Source: CAZADH01 sp964483805 (GTDB lineage: Bacteria; Muiribacteriota; Ozemobacteria; Ozemobacterales; Ozemobacteraceae). From it: 17,742 nt of DNA. The notes under the pieces were generated by a model. The model was not told the origin of the DNA. It saw only the letters and a list, made by a program, of their open reading frames with translations, and did not search any database. This document shows positions 1-7,330 of this stretch, in pieces; position 1 is the first letter of the stretch; each line of letters begins with the position of its first letter. The position numbers and the translations under genes are program-made. Location of the stretch: positions 1-17,742 of the forward strand of contig CAZADH010000112.1 of assembly GCA_964483805.1 (NCBI GenBank), in the 5' to 3' direction.

Positions 1-37
1 GCCGCCACGAGGGCGGCCCGAAACGTCAGTTTCGGGC
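1..37. terminator. Overlapping hairpins at the left edge, possible terminator of an upstream gene
   Basis: Two inverted repeats overlap here. GCCGCC (1-6) pairs with GGCGGC (12-17), and GCCCGAAAC (16-24) pairs perfectly with GTTTCGGGC (29-37) around the 4-base loop GTCA. No T-run follows, so this is not a canonical intrinsic terminator. It could be the 3' end of a gene lying left of the window or an RNA hairpin. The two stems share bases 16-17 and may be mutually exclusive. Confidence 0.3.
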
Positions 38-139
38 AGTGCAAACGACCCGCCCCAAAGACCCGCCAGGCGTCGGCGAAAGTTCCCGTTTGCCCTGCCC
101 ACTTCGCGCATCGTGCGCTCGGATCGACCGCGAGTGCGG

Positions 140-145
140 TATACT
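140..145 (+). promoter_or_regulatory. Candidate -10 element (TATACT) for the first hybrid kinase
   Basis: TATACT matches the sigma-70 -10 consensus at five of six bases in an otherwise GC-rich leader, about 45 bp before the GTG start at 190. No good -35 lies at 16-18 bp. A small dyad, CTGCA-TGC-TGCAG (156-168), sits just downstream. This is a weak call based on one element. Confidence 0.3.
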
Positions 146-189
146 GAGCGCGCATCTGCATGCTGCAGTGACCCTCACCAAGGAGCCGT

Positions 190-2355
190 GTGCCGCCAGT
201 GCCTCCCTTGCCCTCCCTACCGACAAACATTGAGACAGACTCGATCCACCTGAGCGAGAGAGCCAGGTTCGCGTTTCTCAACAGCGTCTTTCTGCTGGCC
301 GGCATCATCACGCTGGTCATGGGCTTTGTCCGCTACAGCGAGCACCCGGGTTTCGCTCTCTTCGAGTTTTTCTTCTCTGCCTGCTGTTTTTCACTGCTCT
401 ACGCCATGAACGCGAATCGTATCGCCCTGGACCACGCATCCTCGGCGGCGTTGGCCATGTCGTCGGTCATGTTCTATCTCGCCTATCTCTTCCTGACCGA
501 ATCCAATTCGCGCATCGCGATTTTTTTCCTGTTGTCGGCGGCATTTTTCTTCCTCAAGGGCAAACACGCCGGCCGGATTTTCCTCATTTTCATCCTGATC
601 GCCGTGGTTTCCCCGCTGTTCATTCCGGGCCTTACCGGCGGCTACACCAAACTCGACATCTTCACGAGCTGCCTCTATCTGGCCGCGATGTTCTTCATCC
701 TCGAGCTGTACGAGTCGCTCAAAGAGGAGCAACACCGTCTGGCCCGGGAACGCGAGGTGCTGCAGCAGACCGAGGAGCGGTGGCGCCTGGCCCTCGATGG
801 ATCCGGTGATGCAATCTGGGACTGGAACATCGACACCAACGAACTGCAGTGCTCGGCGCGTTTCGCCCAAATGCTCGGGTTTTCCGAACACGAGTTCATG
901 CGAGATTTCGAACAACTGCTAAGCACGATCTATCCCACGAACGCCCAGGCCGTGAAAGAGAACCTGCAGCGGTATCTGCTCGACCCGGTCGGACAGTTCG
1001 TTTCCGAGGGTCAGGTTCGCTGCAAAGATGGCTCGAGCAAGTGGATCCTTTGCCGAGGTCTCATCACCCAGCGCGACGACAACCAGCGGCCGCAACGCAT
1101 GTCGGGAACCTATACCGACATCACCGCCCGCAAAGACGCCGAAGAAGCGGCAAAACGGGCGCGCGATGCCGCCGAAGCGGCAAACGCCGCCAAGACCCGC
1201 TTTCTCGCGATGATGTCGCACGAGATCCGCACGCCGATGAACGGCATACTCGGTATGGCTCAATTATTGCTCATGCGCAATTGCACCGCCGACGAGCGCG
1301 ACGAATATGCCCGCATCATTCTCAATTCGGGCCGTACCCTGCTCGCGCTGCTCAACGACGTGCTCGACCTGGCCAAGGTCGAGGCCGGCAAGTTCGTCCT
1401 CGATCGCACCGTTTTCTCACCCGAACAGGTCGTCAGTGAGACCACGAAACTTTTCGCCGAGACCGCCAACACCAAGGGTTTGTCGCTCAACGGCCGCTGG
1501 CATGGCCCTGCCACAATGCGCCTGCTGGGCGACCCGCTGCGCGTGCGGCAGATGCTGTCGAATCTCATCATCAATGCGGTCAAGTTCACGCCAACCGGTA
1601 CGGTCAGCGTCGACGCGGCCATCGACAGCGAGACGGGCGACGAAGTCGTGCTGCGTTTCACCGTCACCGACACAGGCATCGGCGTGCCCCCCGAAAAGCA
1701 TGCGCTGCTGTTCCAACCCTTCTCGCAGATGGACGCATCAACGACGCGCCGTTTTGGCGGCAGCGGCCTCGGCCTCTCGATCGTCAACAACTTCGCGCGC
1801 CTGATGAACGGCGAGGTGGGTTGCGAGAGCACACCCGGCAACGGGTCGAAGTTCTGGTTCCGCATTCGCACGCACCGCGTGGCCCTCGACAGCGACTCCC
1901 GCGCATCCGCACGCGCACCCGCGGCCACTGCGGAACTGCGCGAGGTGGCAAGGTTTTGCAGCAAACGCGTGCTCATCGCCGAAGACAACCCGGTCAACCT
2001 CAAGGTGGCCGAGTCGATTTTGCGTCGGTGCGGCATCGTGAGCCTGCGCGCGGTCGACGGTCGCGAGGCCGTGGCGGCGGCGACAGCTTCACCCCGCCCC
2101 GACCTGGTCCTCATGGACTGTCACATGCCGGAGATGGACGGTTTCACGGCCACGCGCCAGATTCGCGCGTTCGAAACGGCCAACAAGTTGCCCCGACTCC
2201 CGATCATTGCCCTCACTGCCAGCGTGTTCGAGCAAGACCGCCAACTCTGCGCCGAAGCGGGCATGGACGCTTTTTTGCCCAAGCCGGTCGAGTTCGCCGC
2301 CCTCGTCGCCATGCTCGAAAAATGGTTGGCCCCCGACAGCGCCCCCAAACAATAA
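190..2355 (+). CDS. Membrane-bound hybrid sensor histidine kinase (6TM-PAS-HisKA-HATPase-REC)
   Basis: A 721-residue hybrid kinase. The GTG start is chosen because AAGGAG (180-185) lies 4 bases upstream. Six hydrophobic segments fill roughly residues 28-178. I do not recognise this sensor domain. A short coiled coil leads to a PAS domain (about 194-315, ending in the GTYTDIT motif), an Ala-rich signalling helix and a HisKA domain with the phospho-acceptor His344 in MSHEIRTPMNG. The HATPase has an N box (NLIINAVKFT), a G1 box (DTGIGVP) and a G2 box (GGSGLGLSIV). A C-terminal receiver (about 598-715) carries the acidic pair ED, the phospho-acceptor Asp643 (MDCHMPEMDG) and the conserved Lys in FLPKPVE. 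The protein probably autophosphorylates at His344 and passes phosphate to Asp643. No Hpt protein or output regulator lies beside it, so its target is unknown. It ends 24 bp from the convergent ABC ATPase gene. Confidence 0.95.
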   Translation: MPPVPPLPSLPTNIETDSIHLSERARFAFLNSVFLLAGIITLVMGFVRYSEHPGFALFEFFFSACCFSLLYAMNANRIALDHASSAALAMSSVMFYLAYLFLTESNSRIAIFFLLSAAFFFLKGKHAGRIFLIFILIAVVSPLFIPGLTGGYTKLDIFTSCLYLAAMFFILELYESLKEEQHRLAREREVLQQTEERWRLALDGSGDAIWDWNIDTNELQCSARFAQMLGFSEHEFMRDFEQLLSTIYPTNAQAVKENLQRYLLDPVGQFVSEGQVRCKDGSSKWILCRGLITQRDDNQRPQRMSGTYTDITARKDAEEAAKRARDAAEAANAAKTRFLAMMSHEIRTPMNGILGMAQLLLMRNCTADERDEYARIILNSGRTLLALLNDVLDLAKVEAGKFVLDRTVFSPEQVVSETTKLFAETANTKGLSLNGRWHGPATMRLLGDPLRVRQMLSNLIINAVKFTPTGTVSVDAAIDSETGDEVVLRFTVTDTGIGVPPEKHALLFQPFSQMDASTTRRFGGSGLGLSIVNNFARLMNGEVGCESTPGNGSKFWFRIRTHRVALDSDSRASARAPAATAELREVARFCSKRVLIAEDNPVNLKVAESILRRCGIVSLRAVDGREAVAAATASPRPDLVLMDCHMPEMDGFTATRQIRAFETANKLPRLPIIALTASVFEQDRQLCAEAGMDAFLPKPVEFAALVAMLEKWLAPDSAPKQ

Positions 2356-2362
2356 CTACGAT

Positions 2363-2371
2363 GTATTTACA
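2363..2371 (+). repeat. Dispersed AT-rich 9-mer GTATTTACA (four copies in window)
   Basis: GTATTTACA occurs here, 7 bp after the kinase stop codon, and again at 3260-3268 (minus), 4081-4089 (minus) and 7667-7675 (plus). The three coding copies all read GTATTTACA on the coding strand, although codon phase differs: GTA-TTT-ACA in two, shifted in the copy at 4081. Seven of nine bases are A or T in a GC-rich region, so four copies look excessive. Function unknown. Confidence 0.35.
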
Positions 2372-2379
2372 GCGGGCGC

Positions 2380-3114
2380 CTACCCCTTGACCTCGTCGCT
2401 GGCGATCCGACCGTCGTGCAGATGGATCACGCGCCGGGCCGTTTCGATGACCCGCGGGTCGTGCGAACTGAAGAGAAAGGTCACTTGTTTGGCGCGGTTC
2501 AGCTCGCGCATCAGCGCCAGCAAATGGAGGGCCGATTCGGTGTCGAGATTCGCCGTCGGTTCATCGGCGAGCACGATCGCCGGCTGACCGACGATCGCCC
2601 GCGCCACCGCCACCCGCTGCTGCTGCCCACCGCTCAGTTGCGGCGGCACCCGGTGTTCGAGCCCCTCCAGACCCAATTCTGCAAAGAGCGGCAGGATCCG
2701 GTCGGCGTGCTCACGCTCGGGGACGCCCTGAATCTGCAGGATGAACTGCACATTCTCATACGCCGTCAATACAGGCACGAGGTTGTAGGCTTGAAAAACA
2801 AAGCCGATCCGCCGCAGGCGCAGGTCGGTCAACTCGTCGTCCGAGCGGTCATTGGTGCGTTCACCGTCGAGCCGCACCTCGCCGTGATCAGGCCGGTCGA
2901 GGCCACCGATCAGGTTGAGCAAGGTCGACTTGCCGCTGCCGGATGGTCCGGCCAGCGCCGCGAACTCGCCCGAGGAAATGGTCAGGTCGACCCCGTTAAC
3001 GGCCTTCACCACGTGGTCACCCTCGTGATAGAACTTCGCCACCCCGGTCAAGGCAACGGCGTTCATTGGCGGTTCCCCCAGTTTTCCCGAAGACAGTTTC
3101 GTCGTGGTCGTCAT
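2380..3114 (-). CDS. ABC transporter ATP-binding protein, LolD/MacB type
   Basis: The last gene of the four-gene minus-strand operon encodes a 244-residue cytoplasmic ATPase that would power the two FtsX-type permeases encoded upstream. Visible motifs are Walker A GPSGSGKST (56-64), the Q-loop Gln108 in FVFQ, the signature LSGGQQQR (160-167), Walker B IVLADEP (180-186) with catalytic Glu185, and the switch His218 in SSHD. Spacing and sequence fit the LolD/MacB (3.A.1.125/122) group rather than an importer ATPase. The ATG at 3114 lies 19 bp after the permease stop and has a close AGGA. An alternative ATG at 3066 (MNAVALTG) follows a GGGGGA stretch and would remove a poorly conserved 16-residue extension, so the start is uncertain. 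Substrate cannot be read from the ATPase. LolA-like context suggests lipoprotein or lipid export toward the outer membrane. Confidence 0.93.
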   Translation of the reverse strand: MTTTTKLSSGKLGEPPMNAVALTGVAKFYHEGDHVVKAVNGVDLTISSGEFAALAGPSGSGKSTLLNLIGGLDRPDHGEVRLDGERTNDRSDDELTDLRLRRIGFVFQAYNLVPVLTAYENVQFILQIQGVPEREHADRILPLFAELGLEGLEHRVPPQLSGGQQQRVAVARAIVGQPAIVLADEPTANLDTESALHLLALMRELNRAKQVTFLFSSHDPRVIETARRVIHLHDGRIASDEVKG

Positions 3115-3133
3115 GGTTCCTGGCCCCTTTCGG

Positions 3134-4375
3134 TCAATACCGCCGCATCGCTTCGGCCGGGCGGATCTTCAGGGCCTTGCGGGCCGGGTACAACGAGGCG
3201 ATCAACACGAGAATCACCATCGCCGCCACCGCCCCAGCCATGGCCGGAACGTTCCACATTGTAAATACCACCGGATCGAAGACGATGCCGGCGACCTCGA
3301 GGTCTTTGTTGCCCATCAACGGGCGCAGATCGAGCCCAAAGAGAGAGTAATACCATGTCAATACCGAACCGGCTGCCGTCCCGGCGCCGGCACCGAGCAG
3401 GCCGAGCACCAGGGCTTCAGCGACGATCATCCGCCGCAGATTGGCAGAATTGCAGCCCATGGCGCGCAACAGGCCGAACTCGCGGGTGCGCTCGGTGACG
3501 TTCATCAACAACGTGTTCACGGTGCCGATGGCGATGAGCAGATAGAGGAAGCCGACGAAGATCAGGTAACCGACGCGGTCCAGTTCGATCATCTGGAACA
3601 TCTGCGGCATCGCACGTTCCCAGGTGCAGGCGTGCACCTGGGCCGGCAGTGAGGCCACCCCAGGCAGGGCCGTGACGAACGCTCCGGCCTGGTGCCGATC
3701 GGCCAGCATCACCGCCATCTCGTGCACGTGATCCGGGGAACCGAACTCGGCGGCGAGACGGCGCCGGTCGACCAGCACCGACTCGTTGTCGAACTGGGCG
3801 ATGCCGGTGTGCATCAATCCACAGACCCGATACAACACGTTGGCGATCTTGCCCCGCGCATCCTGAAACGACACGACGATCTTGTTGCCGAGCTTGACCT
3901 GCAGTCGCGCGGCCAGGCCGTCGCCGATCACCGCCCGGTCGGCGTTGCCGGCCACGGGCAGCGTACCGGCCCGGAGGTGCCGATCCTGCAGGATCGGGTT
4001 GACGGCCTTCTCGACGCCGGCGTCGATGCCCAGCACCAGAACTCCCCGGCTGTCGTGGCCCGATTGCACCAGACCCGGAATGTAAATACGCGAGAATACG
4101 TGCTTCACCCCGGCCAGGCGCGCGACCTGCGTCGCCAGCTCGCCGAGAACGAACGACTGCTCGGTTTTGCGATCGGCCAGGTAGCCGTCGCGATACAGGC
4201 CGACATGACCCGAGCCCGTGCGCACGCCGTCGTCGATGACCTTCTCATACGAGCCGGTGGCCAGGTTCTTGAAAAAGATGGCCAGCAACAGCCCGCCGGC
4301 GATGGCCAGGGATTGCAGCACCGTGCGCGTGCGATTCCGCCACAGGTTCCGCCAACCGAGTCGCAGCCAGAGCAT
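3134..4375 (-). CDS. ABC exporter permease, FtsX/LolCE family (second subunit)
   Basis: A 413-residue inner-membrane permease. It starts with an N-terminal segment typical of LolC/E and MacB permeases (MLWLRLGWRNLWRNRTRT) and one transmembrane helix. A large periplasmic MacB_PCD-like domain follows. Three C-terminal helices make up the FtsX domain, with the motif ERTREFGLLRAMGC and the terminal LYPARKALKIRPAEAM. The ATG at 4375 shares its A with the TGA of the upstream permease gene (TGATG), and GGGAG lies 5 bases before it, so translational coupling is likely. A reading frame open much further upstream exists, but it runs antisense-free through the neighbouring gene in another frame and is not real. 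It probably forms a heterodimer with the preceding permease and the downstream ATPase, giving a LolCDE- or MacB-like exporter. Two copies of the AT-rich 9-mer GTATTTACA lie inside it. Confidence 0.92.
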   Translation of the reverse strand: MLWLRLGWRNLWRNRTRTVLQSLAIAGGLLLAIFFKNLATGSYEKVIDDGVRTGSGHVGLYRDGYLADRKTEQSFVLGELATQVARLAGVKHVFSRIYIPGLVQSGHDSRGVLVLGIDAGVEKAVNPILQDRHLRAGTLPVAGNADRAVIGDGLAARLQVKLGNKIVVSFQDARGKIANVLYRVCGLMHTGIAQFDNESVLVDRRRLAAEFGSPDHVHEMAVMLADRHQAGAFVTALPGVASLPAQVHACTWERAMPQMFQMIELDRVGYLIFVGFLYLLIAIGTVNTLLMNVTERTREFGLLRAMGCNSANLRRMIVAEALVLGLLGAGAGTAAGSVLTWYYSLFGLDLRPLMGNKDLEVAGIVFDPVVFTMWNVPAMAGAVAAMVILVLIASLYPARKALKIRPAEAMRRY

Positions 4376-5613
4376 CACGACTCCCGCAGGGCGGCCGCCG
4401 GCCGCACCCGGTACAGGCGATACGCGGGAAACAGCGACACGACCACGCCCAGCAAGACCATGATCAACGCCGCGTTGGTAACGATCGCCAGGTTGTTTTG
4501 CGCCGTCACCACCGGTTGGATCGCCGCACCCCCATAGGCAATCGGCCCCATGAGGCCCGACAGGTCGATGGGATGCCGCCGGATCCACGCACTGACCGCC
4601 GAACCCAGGCCGGCACCGATCACCGCCGACATGCCGCTCATCAGCGCGCCTTCGGCGAGAATCAGCGTCGCCAGGCGCCGCTTGGTCAGGCCGACCGCCC
4701 CCAGAATGGCGAACTCCTTCATGCGCTCGAGAAACGCCATGTTCACGGTGTTGAGCGTCACGAGAAACACGGCGAAATAGAAAATGCCGACGAGCACGTA
4801 TTTCATGGCATCGACGATGTCGAGCACCGCCGCGATCTGCGGCAGCATCTTCTGCCACGGCTGGCATACGGTGGACGGGGCCAGTTTTTGTTGCGCATCG
4901 GCCACCGGCCGCGCCTCGACCGGGCTGTGCAGAAACACGATCCAGCGGTGGATGCGACGCTCGAGCACCAGCAACGTCTGCACCAGCCGCCGTCCCAGCA
5001 ACGCCAGGGTCGCATCACGCGCAGTGTCACCCGTCTCGACGATGCCGACCAGGGTCAAGACCTCGTTGGCCAATGAGCCGTCGGCGGCCTGGCCCATGAC
5101 GATGATCTCGGCGCCCACCTGTGCGCCCAGCCGTCGGGCCAGACCGGCACCCAGCACGATCTCGCGGGCCTCGGCATCTGCAAGAAAACGACCGGCCACG
5201 ATGGTGCGCCCGAGGCGGCTCAAACCGCGTTCCTCGGCCGGGTCGATCCCGAGCACCTCGGCCGGTTGGGTCAACCCTGCATCCTCGTGACCGCAACTGA
5301 GCAATACAAAGCATGACACGCGCGCACAGACCCCCTTGACCCGCGCATCGGCCATCAACGCCTGCCGCAACGCCGGATCCTCGGGCAGGGTGCGGTTCAG
5401 CGCCGGGGCCGTGACGTACTCGGGGTCGGTGACATTGACGTGCCCGAGCATGGTTTCGGTGGCGTTGTCGATCATCGCCCACAAGAATCCGTCGTTGATC
5501 GCCTGCACCAGGATCAGGCAGGTGACGGCGGCGATCATCGCCATCATCGTCAACTGGGTGCGTCGCCGGTTGCGCAGGAGATTGCGCGCGGCAAGGCGCA
5601 GCATCATGATCAC
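4375..5613 (-). CDS. ABC exporter permease, FtsX/LolCE family (first subunit)
   Basis: A 412-residue permease related to, but clearly diverged from, its downstream partner. It has an N-terminal RNLLRNRRRTQLT segment, a first membrane helix, a periplasmic domain of about 230 residues containing Cys residues (GVCARVSCF and LLSCGHEDAG), and three C-terminal helices with the FtsX motif ERMKEFAILGAVGLTKRRL and a final FPAYRLYRVRPAAAL. The periplasmic W..MLPQI element is mirrored by MPQMFQM in the second permease. The GTG at 5613 is preferred because AGGAG lies 8 bases upstream. ATGs at 5607 and 5604 are possible but further from it. The gene begins 4 bp after the LolA-like gene ends, and its Shine-Dalgarno lies inside that gene's last codons. 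Family assignment is firm. Substrate is inferred only from the neighbouring LolA-like protein. Confidence 0.92.
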   Translation of the reverse strand: MIMMLRLAARNLLRNRRRTQLTMMAMIAAVTCLILVQAINDGFLWAMIDNATETMLGHVNVTDPEYVTAPALNRTLPEDPALRQALMADARVKGVCARVSCFVLLSCGHEDAGLTQPAEVLGIDPAEERGLSRLGRTIVAGRFLADAEAREIVLGAGLARRLGAQVGAEIIVMGQAADGSLANEVLTLVGIVETGDTARDATLALLGRRLVQTLLVLERRIHRWIVFLHSPVEARPVADAQQKLAPSTVCQPWQKMLPQIAAVLDIVDAMKYVLVGIFYFAVFLVTLNTVNMAFLERMKEFAILGAVGLTKRRLATLILAEGALMSGMSAVIGAGLGSAVSAWIRRHPIDLSGLMGPIAYGGAAIQPVVTAQNNLAIVTNAALIMVLLGVVVSLFPAYRLYRVRPAAALRES

Positions 5614-5617
5614 GGCT

Positions 5618-6376
5618 CTATCTCCTGCGCAGCGATTGCACCGAGAACATGCCGCCGTCGAGTTTCACGTCGAACTCGATGCTGTCGTAGATCACCTCGG
5701 TGCTTTCGCGGGGTGAGTCAATCGGCACGACTTTCATGACCATGGGCAGCCACCGCCCGCTGACCTGTTCGACCCGGTCGAAGGTCATGGTGCGCACCCG
5801 CGCCCCGTCCTCGTCGTAATACTCGACCGACACCGGCACGTCGCGGGCCCGATCGATCTTGTAGACGAGCTTGCCCCACACCACCGCAGCATTCTCTTTG
5901 GGCGTCGCGACAATCGTCCAGACCGTGCCCTCTTTGGCCTGCAACGACAGCGCATATAACTCTTCGATTTTGTCTTGCTTGACCAGGTCATCGTTGGTGA
6001 AGTGGCTGCCCATCCATTTGTCGCCCATCAGGCTCGACGGCACCTTGACGAGCCGATCGATCTTGGGCAGAAAGTTCCAGATCTCGTCGTTCACTTTCAA
6101 CGTGCAGGTGCCACGCTCCTTCGCCGGCTCGAGAATCTTGACCAGGAACTTTTCGCGTCCCTCGCCCCACGATTCCATGACCAGCGTGCGGTTCCAGTCG
6201 CGCGTGGTGATGTTCATGCGCGTCTTGCCGTGCATGGTGCGCCCGCGGTGCTGCATCTCGACCTTCTTGATCAGCGCCGCCAGGTCTTCGGATCCACTTG
6301 CCGATCCTGGCTCGGCACCGCCCAAGGCGGGAATGCCAAACAGCAACAACGCGATAATGACGAGGGTCCGTGTCAT
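5618..6376 (-). CDS. LolA-like outer-membrane lipoprotein-sorting protein
   Basis: First gene of the minus-strand operon. It encodes 252 residues with a signal peptide of about 20 residues (MTRTLVIIALLLFGIPALGGA). The mature part looks like the COG2834 LolA-like fold that often accompanies MacB- or MMPL-type exporters. Diagnostic segments are the mid-protein WNFLPKIDRLVKVPSS followed by LMGDKWMGSHFTNDDL, and the late VEYYDEDGARVRTMTFD strand pair. Such proteins are thought to take a lipoprotein or lipid from the inner-membrane exporter across the periplasm. The start is well supported by AGGAGGT 4 bases upstream. A longer frame adding 15 residues would skip that site and lose the N-terminal signal. 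It is larger than typical LolA (about 200 residues) and is not called lolA here. It is probably a specialised paralogue dedicated to this operon's cargo. Confidence 0.9.
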   Translation of the reverse strand: MTRTLVIIALLLFGIPALGGAEPGSASGSEDLAALIKKVEMQHRGRTMHGKTRMNITTRDWNRTLVMESWGEGREKFLVKILEPAKERGTCTLKVNDEIWNFLPKIDRLVKVPSSLMGDKWMGSHFTNDDLVKQDKIEELYALSLQAKEGTVWTIVATPKENAAVVWGKLVYKIDRARDVPVSVEYYDEDGARVRTMTFDRVEQVSGRWLPMVMKVVPIDSPRESTEVIYDSIEFDVKLDGGMFSVQSLRRR

Positions 6377-6395
6377 GCCGACCTCCTGACGATCA

Positions 6396-6417
6396 CCGAT
6401 TCGGCGAGTCGAATCGG
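6396..6417. promoter_or_regulatory. Perfect 8-bp inverted repeat upstream of the LolA-like operon
   Basis: CCGATTCG (6396-6403), six bases (GCGAGT), then CGAATCGG (6410-6417) form a perfect dyad 20-41 bp before the LolA-like start codon. It lies between that gene's Shine-Dalgarno and the AT-rich promoter block at 6432-6460. It could be a dimeric repressor operator or a hairpin in the operon leader. Confidence 0.45.
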
Positions 6418-6431
6418 GCACCGAAGAAAAC

Positions 6432-6466
6432 CAATCTTAATGTTAGGATGTAATAATAGCAGGGGG
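6432..6466 (+). promoter_or_regulatory. AT-rich divergent promoter block and RBS for the LysM/lysozyme-like gene
   Basis: The 99-bp divergent intergenic region holds a sharply AT-rich block. It contains TAATAA (6451-6456), a possible -10 for the plus-strand gene. On the minus strand TAAGAT (complement of 6435-6440) could serve the LolA-like operon. No strong -35 is evident on either strand. AGGGGG (6461-6466) is a fair Shine-Dalgarno, 9 bases before the ATG at 6476. If TAATAA is used, transcription starts at or just before that site. Confidence 0.4.
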
Positions 6467-6475
6467 TGCGAAATC

Positions 6476-7273
6476 ATGATGCGAAAACCCACGGCGATTT
6501 TTCTTCTGGCGGCCTTGTTCGTTCTGGGCGGTTGGGTGGCCCTGCAGGCGTTGAGCATGAGCGAGACCCTCGGGCAACACAACGTCGCCGACACCGGTTC
6601 CGGCAGCGGCACCGGTAGCGCTTCCGGGTCCGGTTCTGGTGAGGCCGCGGCCTCGACCTACACGGTCCAACCCGGTGACAGTCTTTGGGCTATCGCCCAG
6701 CGCTTCCTGGGCGCAGGCAACCGCTATCCCGAGTTGGTCGAAGCCAACAAGGGTCGCTACCCGAGCATCGAGAAGAATCCGAATCTGATTCATCCCGGTT
6801 GGGTGCTCACCATCCCGGGTGGCGCCGGTCGGGTCACACCCGGCACCAACGGCGACGACACCGCGACCCCCGGTACGACCACGCCGGTGCCCACGACACC
6901 GGCTCCGGCTCCCGGCGCGTCAGGCGGTCGGGCATTGTTGGGCTGGTTGCAGGCTGCCGGTCTCTCCGGTGAGAAACTGCGCACGGCCTGGGCGGTCGGC
7001 ATGGCCGAATCGGGCGGCAATCCGCGCGCCCACAACGGCAACCGCAACACCGGCGACAACAGCTACGGTCTTTATCAGATCAACATGATCGACCGGCTCG
7101 GTCCGGCGCGGCTGCGTCAGTACAACCTGCGCTCGAACGAAGACCTGTTCGATCCGGCGACCAACATCCGGGTCATGATGCAGATGAGCGGCAATTGTAC
7201 CAACTGGCAGCCCTGGAGTGCGTACAAGAACGGCTCGTATCGCCGCTTCCTCAACCAGTATCCGCCACGCTGA
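6476..7273 (+). CDS. Membrane-anchored LysM and lysozyme-like (SLT-type) cell-wall protein
   Basis: A 265-residue modular envelope protein. It has an N-terminal membrane anchor or signal (about 7-26), a Gly-Ser-Thr linker (40-55), one LysM peptidoglycan-binding domain (about 62-112, YTVQPGDSLWAIAQRF to GWVLTIP) and a Pro/Thr-rich linker. A lysozyme/transglycosylase-like domain fills the rest. In that domain MAESGGNP carries the likely catalytic Glu178, and NSYGLYQIN is the substrate-cleft motif. The protein probably cleaves or binds the glycan strands of peptidoglycan in the periplasm. No clear signal peptidase site follows the first helix, so it may stay anchored. Start: adjacent ATGs at 6476 and 6479 are both possible. 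An open frame extends 500 bp upstream but overlaps the divergent LolA-like gene. The next gene follows 57 bp later on the same strand and they share the terminator at 8194-8230. Confidence 0.88.
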   Translation: MMRKPTAIFLLAALFVLGGWVALQALSMSETLGQHNVADTGSGSGTGSASGSGSGEAAASTYTVQPGDSLWAIAQRFLGAGNRYPELVEANKGRYPSIEKNPNLIHPGWVLTIPGGAGRVTPGTNGDDTATPGTTTPVPTTPAPAPGASGGRALLGWLQAAGLSGEKLRTAWAVGMAESGGNPRAHNGNRNTGDNSYGLYQINMIDRLGPARLRQYNLRSNEDLFDPATNIRVMMQMSGNCTNWQPWSAYKNGSYRRFLNQYPPR

Positions 7274-7330
7274 CCGGCGAATTGGCGCAGACCATCGTCA
7301 CCAGAATTGCCGTGACGCAGGAGAAATGAC

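Noticed and set aside
1260..2114. Long minus-strand frames opposite the kinase, nucleotidase and regulator genes
   Set aside because: GC-rich third positions commonly keep antisense frames open. These products lack domains and are Arg/Pro-rich, while the opposite strand holds clear catalytic motifs.
4376..4867. In-frame upstream extension of the second permease to 577 residues
   Set aside because: It overlaps the first permease in a different frame and adds Arg-rich shadow sequence. The ATG at 4375 coupled to the TGA fits the family N-terminus.
5975..6475. Upstream extension of the LysM protein over the divergent LolA-like gene
   Set aside because: It is antisense to a well-supported gene and contains no signal or domain. 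The adjacent ATGs at 6476/6479 precede a membrane anchor and follow AGGGGG.
6590..6660. Gly-Ser repeat DNA as a tandem repeat or phase-variation tract
   Set aside because: The codons vary and no unit is repeated exactly. It is better explained as a flexible protein linker.
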